DNA of 64,000 nucleotides from Hydrocarboniphaga effusa AP103. Lineage in GTDB: Bacteria > Pseudomonadota > Gammaproteobacteria > Nevskiales > Nevskiaceae. The stretch spans positions 678,633-742,632 of the forward strand of contig NZ_AKGD01000004.1 in NCBI RefSeq assembly GCF_000271305.1, given 5' to 3'. Positions 1 through 8,407 of the stretch are shown here, in pieces. How positions within the stretch are numbered: position 1 is the stretch's first letter; every line of letters starts with the position of its first letter. The translations under genes were made by a program, and so were the position numbers. The notes beneath the pieces are model-generated. The model saw nothing but the letters and a program-made list of their open reading frames with translations, did not search any database and was not told the DNA's origin.

Positions 1-1211
1 TGCCCGCCATCGAGCATCGGCACCGGCAGCAGGTTCAAAACACCCAGGCTGATACTGACGATGGCCATGAAGCTCAGGAACGATACGAGCCCGATCTGGG
101 CGGAATCCCCGGCCACCTGCGCGATCGAGATGGGACCGCTGACGTTCTTGACCGACACGTCTCCAGTTACCATCCGACCCAGCATTCGCAGCGTCATCCA
201 GCTCATTCGCCACGTCTGCGCGACGGCTGCCGGCACCGCATCCAAGGCATTCAGCCGGCGTTCGGCGCGCAAATCCTGCCACAAGTCCGGAGGCGTCGCT
301 AATCCGGCACCGAGGCGCCCGGTAACCTGCCCGTCATTCTCGACGCGCGCGAGCACCACGGTTCGCTCGATCGGCGTTCCATTGCGCTCGGCCTGCACTT
401 TGACGATCGCGCCAGGATGCTTCCGCACGAATTGGACCAGGGCGCGGGGGCTGGTCATCGTTTCGCCATCGATCGAGATCAGCCGATCGCCTTCGCGCAG
501 GCCGGCCACCTCGGCCGGCATGCCGGCTTCGAGCTGGGTCAGTACCGGTGGAGCCTTGGGCTCATAAGGCACCAGGCCCAGATCGTCGAACAGGAACTCG
601 GGGTCGACGCGAACGCGCGCCAGGTCGAGATGCACTTCGCGCGGCAGGCCGTCCAGGCCCTTGACCGTGAGTTCGAGACGCCCGCCGTCTAGACTGCCTT
701 CGATCAGGTCGGTGCTGAGCTCGGCCCAGGTGTCGATGGTTTCGTCCTTGATCGACAGGATCTGCTCGCCCGCCTTGAGTCCAGCGCTCGCCGCCGCACT
801 GCCGGCCGGCGGCTCGCCGATGACCGGCTTGATGCCCTGCACGCCCACCACGAAGATCGCCCAGTACAGCGCGATCGCGAGCATGAAATTGAAGATCGGG
901 CCGGCCGCCAGAATCGCCATGCGCACCGGCACGGACTGGTTGTTGAACGCCATGTGGCGCTCGTGCGCAGGGACCGGGCCTTCGCGCTCGTCGAGCAGCT
1001 TGACGTAGCCCCCGATCGGATACGGGGCGATCGACCATTCCACGCCATCACGCGCGCGGAAGGTCTTGAACGGCTTGCCCCAGCCGAGCGAGAAGCGCAA
1101 CACCTTCACGCCGAGCCGGCGCGCCACCCAGTAGTGGCCAAGTTCGTGGAAGCACACCAGTACCGAGATGGCGACGATGAAGCCGCCCACCTGCCAGACG
1201 ATTTCAGGCAT
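1..1211 (-). CDS. rseP: RseP site-2 intramembrane zinc protease (partial, C-terminus beyond the left edge)
   Basis: Inner-membrane M50 metalloprotease. In the sigma-E pathway it cuts the anti-sigma factor RseA within the membrane after DegS. The start ATG gives MPEIVWQ followed by a first membrane helix carrying the zinc motif HELGH at residues 22-26. Two PDZ domains follow (around 100-200 and 210-290). The visible end carries the third conserved motif, NLLPVPMLDGG, with the metal-ligand Asp. About 403 codons are present; the family is near 450, so roughly the last transmembrane segments are missing only because the window ends. The first 8 bases overlap the end of dxr, so it is translated in the dxr operon. 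RseA and DegS are not in the window, so the RseA role is family knowledge. Confidence 0.95.
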   Translation of the reverse strand, partial: MPEIVWQVGGFIVAISVLVCFHELGHYWVARRLGVKVLRFSLGWGKPFKTFRARDGVEWSIAPYPIGGYVKLLDEREGPVPAHERHMAFNNQSVPVRMAILAAGPIFNFMLAIALYWAIFVVGVQGIKPVIGEPPAGSAAASAGLKAGEQILSIKDETIDTWAELSTDLIEGSLDGGRLELTVKGLDGLPREVHLDLARVRVDPEFLFDDLGLVPYEPKAPPVLTQLEAGMPAEVAGLREGDRLISIDGETMTSPRALVQFVRKHPGAIVKVQAERNGTPIERTVVLARVENDGQVTGRLGAGLATPPDLWQDLRAERRLNALDAVPAAVAQTWRMSWMTLRMLGRMVTGDVSVKNVSGPISIAQVAGDSAQIGLVSFLSFMAIVSISLGVLNLLPVPMLDGG

Positions 1212-2406
1212 TGACCAGCGGCTCCTGCGTGGACAGACGGCCGGCGCACCAGCGGCGGGCCCAGGCATCGATCGCCAGAATGGATTCGAGATCGTCGGCG
1301 GCAGCCCTGTGCGTCTGCAGGCCGGCGTCGATGCAGGCTTCGATCATGGAGGAGAGGTCGTAAAAGCCGAGGCGGCCGTCGAGAAACGCTGAGACCGCGA
1401 CTTCGTTGGCCGCGTTCAATAAATTTGGGGCGTTCTGCCCTTCCCGCAGGGCCGCTCTTGCAAGACCCAGGCACGGAAAGCGGTTCAGGTCCGGGGTTTC
1501 GAAGCGAAACCGGCCGACAGCGGCCAGGTCGAGTCCACCGACGCCCGACTCCCAGCGCTGCGGCCAGGCCAGCGCATGGGCGATCGGCACGCGCATGTCA
1601 GGCTGGCCGAGCTGCGCGAGCATCGAACCATCCACGTATTCGACGAGAGAATGGATGATGCTTTCGGGGTGCACGACCACGTCGAGCTGGTCGTCGCCGA
1701 CTTGATACAGCACCGAAGCTTCGATGAGTTCGAGCCCCTTGTTCATGAGCGTGGCGGAGTCGACCGAAATCTTCTGGCCCATGCTCCAGTTCGGATGCTT
1801 GACCGCTTCCTGCGGCGTCGCGGCGTCGATGCGCTCGCGGCTCCATTCACGGAACGGCCCGCCCGAGGCGGTCAACAGCAGCTTGCGCACCCCCTTGGGC
1901 GCATCACCGCAGCGATAGGCCGGCGGCAGGCACTGGAAGATGGCGTTGTGCTCGCTGTCGATCGGCAGGATGCAGGCGCCGTTTGCGGCGGCTTCGCGCA
2001 TGAGCAGGCGGCCGGCCATCACCAGCGGCTCCTTGTTGGCGATCAGCAGCTGCTTGCCCGCGCGTACGGCGGCCAGCGTCGGCAGCAGGCCGGCGGCCCC
2101 GACGATGGCCGACATCACCACGTCGGTATCGCTCGATCCGGCGACTTCGTTGAGCGCCTCGACGCCGGACAGCACTTCGCAGTGAGAGTGTTCGGCGGCC
2201 AACGCCTTGCGCAGCAAAGTGGCGGCGGATTCTTCGACGAGCACGACGCGCTTGGGCGCGAATCGCCGGCAGAGCTCAAGCATGCCGCCCGCATCGCGGA
2301 ACGCGGTCAACGTATGCACCTCGATCTCGTCCGCATGCAGCGCGGCCACTTCCAGGGTGCTGCGACCGATGCTGCCGGTCGCCCCGAGAATGAGCAGACG
2401 ACGCAT
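1204..2406 (-). CDS. dxr: 1-deoxy-D-xylulose 5-phosphate reductoisomerase
   Basis: Second enzyme of the MEP isoprenoid pathway: NADPH-dependent rearrangement and reduction of DXP to 2-C-methyl-D-erythritol 4-phosphate. The 400-residue protein starts MRRLLILGATGSIG, a Rossmann NADPH loop, and carries the hallmark NWSMGQKISVDSATLMNKGLE active-site/flap segment near the middle and the metal-ligand region with SEHNAIFQ. Length matches the family (about 398). An upstream in-frame extension exists but lies in cdsA and is not coding. The ATG overlaps the TGA of cdsA by one base (TGATG), and its own stop overlaps rseP by 8 bases, so cdsA-dxr-rseP looks translationally coupled. One mild oddity is NKEPLV where an Ser or Ala is more usual after NKE. 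Confidence 0.96.
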   Translation of the reverse strand: MRRLLILGATGSIGRSTLEVAALHADEIEVHTLTAFRDAGGMLELCRRFAPKRVVLVEESAATLLRKALAAEHSHCEVLSGVEALNEVAGSSDTDVVMSAIVGAAGLLPTLAAVRAGKQLLIANKEPLVMAGRLLMREAAANGACILPIDSEHNAIFQCLPPAYRCGDAPKGVRKLLLTASGGPFREWSRERIDAATPQEAVKHPNWSMGQKISVDSATLMNKGLELIEASVLYQVGDDQLDVVVHPESIIHSLVEYVDGSMLAQLGQPDMRVPIAHALAWPQRWESGVGGLDLAAVGRFRFETPDLNRFPCLGLARAALREGQNAPNLLNAANEVAVSAFLDGRLGFYDLSSMIEACIDAGLQTHRAAADDLESILAIDAWARRWCAGRLSTQEPLVNA

Positions 2407-3242
2407 CAAAGTTTCAGCAGGTGCAAGCCGAGCGCCATCATCGGCGCGGCGGCGAGCAGGCTGTCGACGCGGTCGAGAAAGCCGCCGTGGCCGGGCAGCA
2501 GCGTGCCGCTGTCCTTCACGCCGGCGGCGCGCTTGAACAGGCTCTCGGTCAGGTCGCCGAGGATCGAAACCGCCGCGACCGTCATCGATACGAGCACGAA
2601 CGGAACCGTCTTGTCGCCCGGCGCGAAGATCGCAATGCCGGCCGTGCAGGCCCAGACCGCACAAAGCAGCAGGCCGCCGATCGCGCCTTCGACGCTCTTG
2701 CCGGGCGATACCAGCGGCGCGAGCTTGCGCTTGCCGAAGCGGCGACCCGCGAAGTAGGCGCCGGTGTCCGCTGCGAAGATCAGGAAGAAGACGTACAGCA
2801 GCCGCCAGGTTCCCTCGTGCGGCTGCCCGCTTCCGCCGGCATGCAATACCGCGAGCGCGAGGATGGTCGGCAGCACGAGCACCTGCCCGATCAGCCCCAT
2901 CGTGAGCTTGCCCGGGGCACCGCGTTCGAAGTTCTTCGGGTAGCCGCGCACGAGCGTGAACGCATAAAGCCACCAGAGCAGCGACACGATCGCGAGCAAC
3001 AGCCAGAGCTCGGGACGCTGCTGAACGAGCCACCAGACCGCGGCGAGCAGCAGGCCCGTCAGCGCCGCATACGCCAGCTTCGGCGACGCGGACGAAAACC
3101 GCATCAGCCCGGCCCATTCCCAGGCGATCAGCACGCCGATCAGCGAGAACACCGCATACAGCGCTGGAGTCGGCAGCCACCAGATCGCCGCGAGCAGCAA
3201 CGGCAACAGGACCAGGGCGGTGGCGACTCGCTGCATCAGCAT
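2406..3242 (-). CDS. cdsA: Phosphatidate cytidylyltransferase (CDP-diglyceride synthase)
   Basis: Integral membrane enzyme converting phosphatidic acid and CTP to CDP-diacylglycerol, the branch point of phospholipid synthesis. The chosen start gives MLMQRVATALVLLPLLL and a 278-residue, many-helix protein; a second ATG two codons on is equally possible and no strong Shine-Dalgarno separates them. The C-terminal family signature is clear around residues 228-262: SLFKR, then KDSG, then PGHGGFLDRVDS. A longer in-frame extension reaching into uppS lacks family similarity and was rejected. It sits between uppS and dxr, so the operon links undecaprenyl and phospholipid precursor synthesis. Confidence 0.95.
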   Translation of the reverse strand: MLMQRVATALVLLPLLLAAIWWLPTPALYAVFSLIGVLIAWEWAGLMRFSSASPKLAYAALTGLLLAAVWWLVQQRPELWLLLAIVSLLWWLYAFTLVRGYPKNFERGAPGKLTMGLIGQVLVLPTILALAVLHAGGSGQPHEGTWRLLYVFFLIFAADTGAYFAGRRFGKRKLAPLVSPGKSVEGAIGGLLLCAVWACTAGIAIFAPGDKTVPFVLVSMTVAAVSILGDLTESLFKRAAGVKDSGTLLPGHGGFLDRVDSLLAAAPMMALGLHLLKL

Positions 3243-3301
3243 GGGAATTCGATCTGCGATCCGCGGAAAAGAGGAGGAATCCGGACGGCCGGGCGTTGAA
3301 G

Positions 3302-4021
3302 CTAGGCGGATTCGGGCAAGCGTCCGAAACGACGATCTCGCGAGGCGAACCACTCGAGCGCCCGGGCGAACTCGGCATCACCGAAATCGGGCCAGAGGGT
3401 GTCACAAAAGTACAGCTCGGTATAGGCGAGCTGCCAGAGCATGAAATTGCTGATGCGCTGCTCGCCGCCGGTGCGCACGAGCAGATCGGGCGGCGGAACG
3501 CCCCGGGTATCGAGTTGTAACTCCAGGCTTTCGGTGGTGATCTCACCGCCGGCCGCGAGCACCCGGCGTGCCGCCTGAACGATGTCCCACTGCCCGCCGT
3601 AATCGACGGCGACCAGCAGCGTCAGCCCGGTGTTGTCCTTCGTGAGGTCGATCGCCCGCTCCATCGCGTCCTGCAGCTTCGGCGCGAAGCCTTCGCGGCT
3701 GCCGACGAAACGAATGCGTACGTTGTTGCGGTTCAGCGAAGCCACTTCGCGGCCCAGCGTCGCGACGAACAGCTGCATGAGCAGCTTCACTTCGAGTTCG
3801 GGACGTTTCCAGTTCTCCTGGCTGAACGCGAAGATCGTCAGGTAGCGCACGCCAGCGCTGTGCGCGGCCCGCAAGACCTTGCGAACCGAGCGCACGCCGG
3901 CCCGGTGGCCGAGCGCGCGTGGCTGGTGGCGCTGCTGGGCCCAGCGGCCGTTGCCGTCCATGATGATGGCGACGTGGGCGGGAACCGAAGACTGGGGAAC
4001 GCTGGGCGGAAGCCGGGTCAC
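3302..4021 (-). CDS. uppS: Undecaprenyl diphosphate synthase (cis-prenyltransferase)
   Basis: Cytosolic enzyme adding eight isopentenyl units in cis to farnesyl diphosphate to make the C55 lipid carrier for peptidoglycan and other envelope glycans. The 239-residue protein shows the catalytic IIMDGNGRWA motif (Asp22) near the N-terminus, FAFSQENWKRP, and the C-terminal DLLVRTGGEQRISNFMLWQ signature that binds the pyrophosphate of IPP. The start is GTG, read as MTRLPPSVPQSSVPAHVAIIMDGNG. No strong Shine-Dalgarno is seen. It lies downstream of frr and upstream of cdsA in the usual proteobacterial order. Confidence 0.96.
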   Translation of the reverse strand: MTRLPPSVPQSSVPAHVAIIMDGNGRWAQQRHQPRALGHRAGVRSVRKVLRAAHSAGVRYLTIFAFSQENWKRPELEVKLLMQLFVATLGREVASLNRNNVRIRFVGSREGFAPKLQDAMERAIDLTKDNTGLTLLVAVDYGGQWDIVQAARRVLAAGGEITTESLELQLDTRGVPPPDLLVRTGGEQRISNFMLWQLAYTELYFCDTLWPDFGDAEFARALEWFASRDRRFGRLPESA

Positions 4022-4076
4022 GGTGAGAGTCCGACGATGGAGACCGATGCGCGGAACGGGACAGGAAACGCCCGTC

Positions 4077-4634
4077 CTACATCGACATCAGTTCCTTTTC
4101 CTTGGCCGCGGCAACTTCGTCGATCTTGGCGACGAACTGGTCCGTGAGCTTCTGGATATCGGTCTCGCCGCGCTTCTCGTCGTCGGCGCTGATGAGCTTT
4201 TCCTTGGCGAGCTCCTTGATGTCCTGGTTGGCGTCGCGACGCACGCTGCGAATGGCCACGCGGGCGCCTTCGGCTTCGCTCTTGACCACCTTGACCAGAT
4301 CACGGCGCCGCTCTTCGGTGAGGGGCGGCATGATGATGCGGATGATGGTGCCCGCGGTGTTCGGGTTCAGGCCGAGGTCCGACTTCATGATGGCCTTCTC
4401 GATCACCGACACCATGTTCTTTTCCCAGGCCGTGATCGAGATCGTGCGGGCATCTTCGACGGTGATCTGCGCGGTCTGCGAAAGCGGAACTTCCGAGCCG
4501 TAGTAGTCGACGCGGATGTGGTCGAGCAACGCGGCGTTGGCGCGCCCGGTGCGCAGCTTGGCGAGTTCGTGGCGCAGCGAATCCACGCTCTTGTTCATGC
4601 GCTCGGTGGCGTCTTTCTTGATGTCGTTGAGCAT
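4077..4634 (-). CDS. frr: Ribosome recycling factor
   Basis: Splits post-termination 70S complexes together with EF-G. The 185-residue length is exactly that of the family. It shows the C-terminal RRDLVKVVK and RRDANQDIKEL helices and the N-terminal helix with SLRHELAKLRTGRANAALL. It lies 10 bases after the pyrH stop, in the conserved pyrH-frr pair, and is separated from uppS by about 55 bases. Confidence 0.97.
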   Translation of the reverse strand: MLNDIKKDATERMNKSVDSLRHELAKLRTGRANAALLDHIRVDYYGSEVPLSQTAQITVEDARTISITAWEKNMVSVIEKAIMKSDLGLNPNTAGTIIRIIMPPLTEERRRDLVKVVKSEAEGARVAIRSVRRDANQDIKELAKEKLISADDEKRGETDIQKLTDQFVAKIDEVAAAKEKELMSM

Positions 4635-4644
4635 TGTCTTTTCC

Positions 4645-5367
4645 TTAGCGGTGCACGCGCGTGCCGATGGTTTCGTCGCCCATGACGATGCCCATCAGGG
4701 CACCCGGACGGTCCATGTCGTAGACGCGCAGTTTCATCTTGTGGTCGCGGCACAGCACCATCGCGGTCTGATCCATCACGCCCAGGCGCTTGTCGAGTGC
4801 CTCATCGTAGGTCAGCTCGTCGTAACGCGTCGCGGTCGGGTCTTTCTTCGGGTCGGCCGTATAAATACCGTCGACCTTGGTCGCCTTGAGCATCACGTCG
4901 GCATTGATTTCGACGGCGCGCAGCGCGGCAGCGGAATCGGTCGTGAAGAACGGGTTGCCGGTGCCGGCCGCGAACACCACCACGCGGCCTTTCTCGAGAT
5001 GGCGCACGGCGCGGCGGCGGATGTAGTCCTCGCAGACTTCGTTGATGCGGATCGCCGACTGCACGCGGGCTTCCAGGCCGACGCGCTCGACCGCATCCTG
5101 GATCGCAAGCGCGTTGATGCAGGTGGCGAGCATGCCCATCTGGTCGCCGGTCACGCGGTCCATGCCAGCCTTGGCCAGGCCTTCGCCGCGGAAGATGTTG
5201 CCTCCGCCGACGACGAGCGCCACCTGCACCCCCGCGTCGATGACTTCCTTGAGTTCGGCCGCCAGAAAGCGCATCACGTCCGGGGCGATGCCGAAATCTT
5301 CGCGCCCCATGAGGGCTTCGCCGGAGAGCTTGAGCAGAATGCGTTTGTAGGCAGGTTGATTGGCCAT
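4645..5367 (-). CDS. pyrH: UMP kinase
   Basis: Amino-acid-kinase-fold enzyme phosphorylating UMP to UDP in pyrimidine nucleotide synthesis, classically feedback-inhibited by UTP and activated by GTP. The start MANQPAYKRILLKLSGEALMG gives 240 residues, the family length; an 18-residue upstream extension is not conserved in the family. The glycine-rich VVGGGNIFRG loop near residue 60, GTGNPFFTTDSAAALRA and KATKVDGIYTADPKKD are all present. A terminator-like hairpin precedes it, after tsf, so part of its transcription may be readthrough from rpsB-tsf. Confidence 0.97.
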   Translation of the reverse strand: MANQPAYKRILLKLSGEALMGREDFGIAPDVMRFLAAELKEVIDAGVQVALVVGGGNIFRGEGLAKAGMDRVTGDQMGMLATCINALAIQDAVERVGLEARVQSAIRINEVCEDYIRRRAVRHLEKGRVVVFAAGTGNPFFTTDSAAALRAVEINADVMLKATKVDGIYTADPKKDPTATRYDELTYDEALDKRLGVMDQTAMVLCRDHKMKLRVYDMDRPGALMGIVMGDETIGTRVHR

Positions 5368-5425
5368 GTGCTTGGGCTGGGCGATTGGAGGTCGGGCGAG
5401 GAACGCCGGAACGGACCTCATTTGA

Positions 5426-5453
5426 AGGAAGGCCCCGTTTCCGGGGCCTTCCT
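5426..5453 (-). terminator. Hairpin terminator or attenuator between tsf and pyrH
   Basis: Perfect 12-bp inverted repeat, arms 5426-5437 and 5442-5453, with a 4-nt loop. On the minus strand the stem ends in CCTTCC and is followed by TTCAAATG, so the U-tract is weak. It lies between the tsf stop and the pyrH start and probably trims expression of the downstream genes relative to S2/EF-Ts. Confidence 0.7.
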
Positions 5454-5483
5454 GACTGCGTCGATTGTATCTCAGCTAGCGGC

Positions 5484-6389
5484 TCAGACCTGACTGGCCG
5501 CGGCGACTTCGGCCGCGAAGTCCACCTGCTTCTTCTCGATGCCTTCGCCGACAGCGAGTCGCACGAAGCGAGCCACACCGGCCTTTTTGGACTGCAGCAG
5601 CTTTTCGACCGTCACGCTGTCGTCCTTGACGAACTTCTGGCCCAGGAGGGTGACTTCCTCGAGGAACTTGCGCAGGTTGCCTTCGACCTTCTTGGGAAGG
5701 AATTCGGGCTTGGTGGCCTGCTTGCCGTTGGCGACGGCTTCTTCGTCGTCACGCGCGATCTTGGCTTCGATGATCTTGCGCTCGGATTCGAGGCTTTCCG
5801 CGGGGACCGCAGCAGCGTCGAGGTAGCGCGGGCTGGAGGCTGCCACGTGCATGGCGATGTCCTTGGCGAGTTCTTCGTCGCCGGCGGACAGCGCCACGAC
5901 TACGCCGATGCGCGAGCCGTGCAGATAGGTCGCGATCGCGCCGCCGGATTTCTCGACCACTTCGAAGCGGCGGATGGTGGTGTTCTCGCCAGCCTTGGCG
6001 ACGAACTCGCGGCGCTTCTCCTCGAGCGTCTTGCCGCCCTCGGTCAGCGCGAGCAGCGCTTCGAGCGTGGCCGGCTTGTTGGCCAGCGCGAGCTTGGCGG
6101 CGGCTTCGCCGAGTGCCTTGAAATCGTCGCCCTTGGCGACGAAGTCGGTTTCGCAGTTGACCTCGACGAGCGCAACGGCGGAGTCGCTCGAGGCAACGGC
6201 GATGATGCCTTCGGCGGCCGTACGGGCGCCCTTCTTGTCGGCCTTGGCCATGCCGTCGATGCGGAGCTTTTCGGCCGCCTTGTCGAGGTCGCCGCCGGTG
6301 GCTTCGAGAGCCTTCTTGCAGTCGCCCATGCCGGCGCCGGTGCGGTCGCGCAGCTCTTTAACCAGTGCAGCAGTGATCGGGGTGCTCAT
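5484..6389 (-). CDS. tsf: Elongation factor Ts
   Basis: Guanine nucleotide exchange factor that regenerates EF-Tu-GTP. The start MSTPITAALVKELRDRTGAG is preceded by a good AGGAAGA Shine-Dalgarno. The 301-residue protein has the N-terminal UBA-like domain ending GDCKKALEATGGD and the core motif CETDFVAKGDDF that contacts EF-Tu. The longer in-frame extension upstream has no family similarity. It is about 100 bases downstream of rpsB in the universal rpsB-tsf operon. Confidence 0.97.
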   Translation of the reverse strand: MSTPITAALVKELRDRTGAGMGDCKKALEATGGDLDKAAEKLRIDGMAKADKKGARTAAEGIIAVASSDSAVALVEVNCETDFVAKGDDFKALGEAAAKLALANKPATLEALLALTEGGKTLEEKRREFVAKAGENTTIRRFEVVEKSGGAIATYLHGSRIGVVVALSAGDEELAKDIAMHVAASSPRYLDAAAVPAESLESERKIIEAKIARDDEEAVANGKQATKPEFLPKKVEGNLRKFLEEVTLLGQKFVKDDSVTVEKLLQSKKAGVARFVRLAVGEGIEKKQVDFAAEVAAASQV

Positions 6390-6411
6390 GAATAATCTTC
6401 CTATGACTGAC

Positions 6412-6441
6412 GACCCCGTGAACGTTGCCGCGCACGGGGTC
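6412..6441 (-). promoter_or_regulatory. Stem-loop in the rpsB-tsf intergenic region
   Basis: Nine-base inverted repeat, arms 6412-6420 and 6433-6441, with a 12-nt loop. No U-run follows on the minus strand, so it is more likely a processing or stability hairpin, or a leaky attenuator, than a strong terminator. A partial transcription stop between these two genes is known in E. coli; its equivalence here is inference. Confidence 0.45.
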
Positions 6442-6487
6442 GGTTTGGACACATCGGGCCGGAGCGAACCCCGGTACCGATCAAGCT

Positions 6488-7297
6488 TTAGGCGTCGGCG
6501 CGCTCGCGACGGCCACCGCCGCCGGGCTTGCCGTCACGCGGAGGACGGCGCGGGCCACGCGGACGCTCTTCGCGGGCGACCGGCTCCGGAGGCGCTTCGC
6601 GGAACGGAACCGAGCTGGAGGCGCGCGCTTCGATGATGGCGTCGGCCACGCACTGGGCGTAGACCTTGATCGCGCGGGTGGCGTCGTCGTTGCCCGGAAT
6701 CACCACGTCGATGCCCTGCGGATCGTTGTTCGAATCGACGATGGCGACGACCGGGATGCCGAGCTTGCGGGCTTCGGCGACGGCGATCTTTTCGTAGCCG
6801 GTGTCGACGATGAACAGGCAGTCCGGCAGCGTCGGGAGGTTCTTGATGCCGCCGAGCGACTTGCGGAGCTTCTCGAGCTCGCGCGAGAACATCAGCTGTT
6901 CCTTCTTGGACAGGCGGTTGACGGTGCCGTCCTCGACCTGCTTTTCCATCTCGTGCAGGCGCTTGATGGAACCCTTGACCGTCTTGAAGTTGGTCAGGGT
7001 GCCGCCGAGCCAGCGCTGGGAGACGAACGGCATGCCGGCGCGAGCGGCTTCGGCCTCGACGGCCTCGCGAGCGGCGCGCTTGGTGCCGACGAACAGGACA
7101 CGACCGCCGTTGGCGGCGATCTTGCCCACGTAGTTGCAGGCGTCCTTGAGCATCGGCAGCGTGTGCTCAAGATTGATGATGTGGATCTTGTTGCGGCTGC
7201 CGAAGATGTAGGACTCCATCTTCGGGTTCCAGTAACGGGTACGGTGACCGAAATGCACGCCGGCTTCGAGAAGCTGGCGCATGGTGATGTTGGACAC
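6488..7297 (-). CDS. rpsB: 30S ribosomal protein S2
   Basis: Small-subunit protein S2. The start is GTG with an excellent AAGGAG Shine-Dalgarno seven bases upstream, reading MSNITMRQLLEAGVHFGH. Other family motifs are RNKIHIINLEHT, GTKRAAREAV, RWLGGTLTNFKT and VDSNNDPQGIDVVIPGNDDA. It is 269 residues against about 241 in E. coli: the last 35 or so form a Pro/Arg/Gly-rich tail that looks disordered and basic. A 5' leader of about 130 nt and a sigma-70-like promoter lie upstream. Autogenous control by S2 at this leader is known in related bacteria and would be expected here. Confidence 0.97.
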   Translation of the reverse strand: MSNITMRQLLEAGVHFGHRTRYWNPKMESYIFGSRNKIHIINLEHTLPMLKDACNYVGKIAANGGRVLFVGTKRAAREAVEAEAARAGMPFVSQRWLGGTLTNFKTVKGSIKRLHEMEKQVEDGTVNRLSKKEQLMFSRELEKLRKSLGGIKNLPTLPDCLFIVDTGYEKIAVAEARKLGIPVVAIVDSNNDPQGIDVVIPGNDDATRAIKVYAQCVADAIIEARASSSVPFREAPPEPVAREERPRGPRRPPRDGKPGGGGRRERADA

Positions 7298-7425
7298 GGA
7301 TTGACTCCTTGGGTTGGTCAGACCGCGCCGCCCAAAAAGGCTCCGAAGAGCTCACCCAAGATCGGCGCGGATGAAATTTCAGAGTGCTCGAGCGAGCTCG
7401 ATGACCCTGGCTTTGCAAAAAAAAG
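7298..7425 (-). promoter_or_regulatory. rpsB 5' untranslated leader
   Basis: About 128 nt between the inferred start of transcription and the GTG of rpsB. It holds short inverted repeats (a self-complementary GAGCTCGCTCGAGC near 7387-7400) and ends in the AAGGAG Shine-Dalgarno. A leader of this size before S2 fits the known autogenous S2 control element, but I cannot fold it reliably by eye. Confidence 0.45.
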
Positions 7426-7431
7426 CCCGGC

Positions 7432-7460
7432 TTTATACCATGCGGCGCTCCGCTGAACAA
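7432..7460 (-). promoter_or_regulatory. Sigma-70-type promoter for rpsB-tsf
   Basis: On the minus strand TTGTTC (7455-7460), a 17-base spacer, then TATAAA (7432-7437). Spacing and both boxes are good. The same short region must also serve map on the other strand, whose GTG lies at 7481. Confidence 0.65.
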
Positions 7461-7480
7461 CGAGCCAGACGGTCAACGTA

Positions 7481-8290
7481 GTGGATTCCACCGGCAACAA
7501 TTCGAGCATTTCCCTGAAGTCCACGCCCGAGGCCATCGAGGGCATGCGGGCCGCCGGCCGCGCAGCCGCTAGCGTGCTCGAGATGATCGCCCCGCACGTC
7601 AAGCCTGGCGTGAGCACCGAGGAGCTCGACCGCATCTGCCATACCTTCATCGTCGACGAGCTGGGCTGCGTCCCCGCCCCGCTCGGCTACGGCGCAGCGC
7701 CGGGACGCCCGGCTTTCCCGAAATCGATCTGCACCTCGATCAACCACGTGGTCTGCCACGGCATTCCGGGGCCCAAGCTGCTCAAGCGGGGCGACATCAT
7801 CAATGTCGATGTCACCGTCATCAAGGACGGCTGGCATGGCGACACCAGCCAGACCTTTTTCGCCGGTGAGCCGAGCATTCTTGCCCGTCGTCTCGTCGAA
7901 ACCACGCGCGAATCGATGATCGAGGGCATCCGTCTGGTTCGTCCCGGGGCTCGCCTCGGCGACATCGGCGCGGCGATCCAGCGGTACGCCGAGCAGCGTA
8001 ACTTCTCGGTCGTGCGCGAATACTGCGGCCATGGCATCGGCAGAATTTTCCACGAAGATCCGCAAGTGCTGCACTACGGCCGTCCGGGCACGGGCATCGA
8101 GCTCAAGGCCGGCATGTGCTTCACGATCGAGCCGATGCTCAACGCCGGCCGACCGGAGACCAAGCTGCTGCCGGATGCCTGGACTGCGGTCACCAAGGAT
8201 CATTCGCTGTCGGCCCAGTGGGAGCACACCGTGCTCGTCACCGAAACCGGCTTCGAAGTGCTGACGCAGCGCAGCAACGAAACCATCTGA
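7481..8290 (+). CDS. map: Methionine aminopeptidase, type I
   Basis: Removes the initiator methionine from nascent proteins; dinuclear metal enzyme. The start is GTG, giving about 12 residues before the family N-terminus (SISLKSTPEAIEGMRAAGR). Metal ligands are visible in order: Asp in NVDVTVIKDGWHGDTS (two Asp), His in GHGIGRIFHEDP, Glu in FTIEPMLNAG and Glu in QWEHTVLVTETG. Length 269 matches the roughly 264 of the family. No clear Shine-Dalgarno precedes the GTG. Divergence from rpsB is typical of the group. A strong terminator follows. Confidence 0.96.
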   Translation: MDSTGNNSSISLKSTPEAIEGMRAAGRAAASVLEMIAPHVKPGVSTEELDRICHTFIVDELGCVPAPLGYGAAPGRPAFPKSICTSINHVVCHGIPGPKLLKRGDIINVDVTVIKDGWHGDTSQTFFAGEPSILARRLVETTRESMIEGIRLVRPGARLGDIGAAIQRYAEQRNFSVVREYCGHGIGRIFHEDPQVLHYGRPGTGIELKAGMCFTIEPMLNAGRPETKLLPDAWTAVTKDHSLSAQWEHTVLVTETGFEVLTQRSNETI

Positions 8291-8303
8291 ATCATCGCGC
8301 CTG

Positions 8304-8352
8304 ACGAAGCGGGCCTGTCGGCAATCGCCGACGGGCCGCCGCTTCGTTTTTT
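8304..8352 (+). terminator. Intrinsic terminator after map
   Basis: GC-rich hairpin with outer arms ACGAAGCGG / CCGCTTCGT and an inner arm GTCGGC-AATC-GCCGAC, followed by TTTTTT at 8347-8352. Separates map from glnD. Confidence 0.85.
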
Positions 8353-8407
8353 CGCCCCTTGTCCAGCCAGCCGTGAGACAATCCCGGCTTCAGCGATTGA
8401 TCACGAC

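Noticed and set aside
1204..3546. A 780-residue fusion ending in Dxr
   Set aside because: The upstream part runs through cdsA in another frame and is Arg/Ala-rich shadow; Dxr starts at 2406 in a normal overlapping operon.
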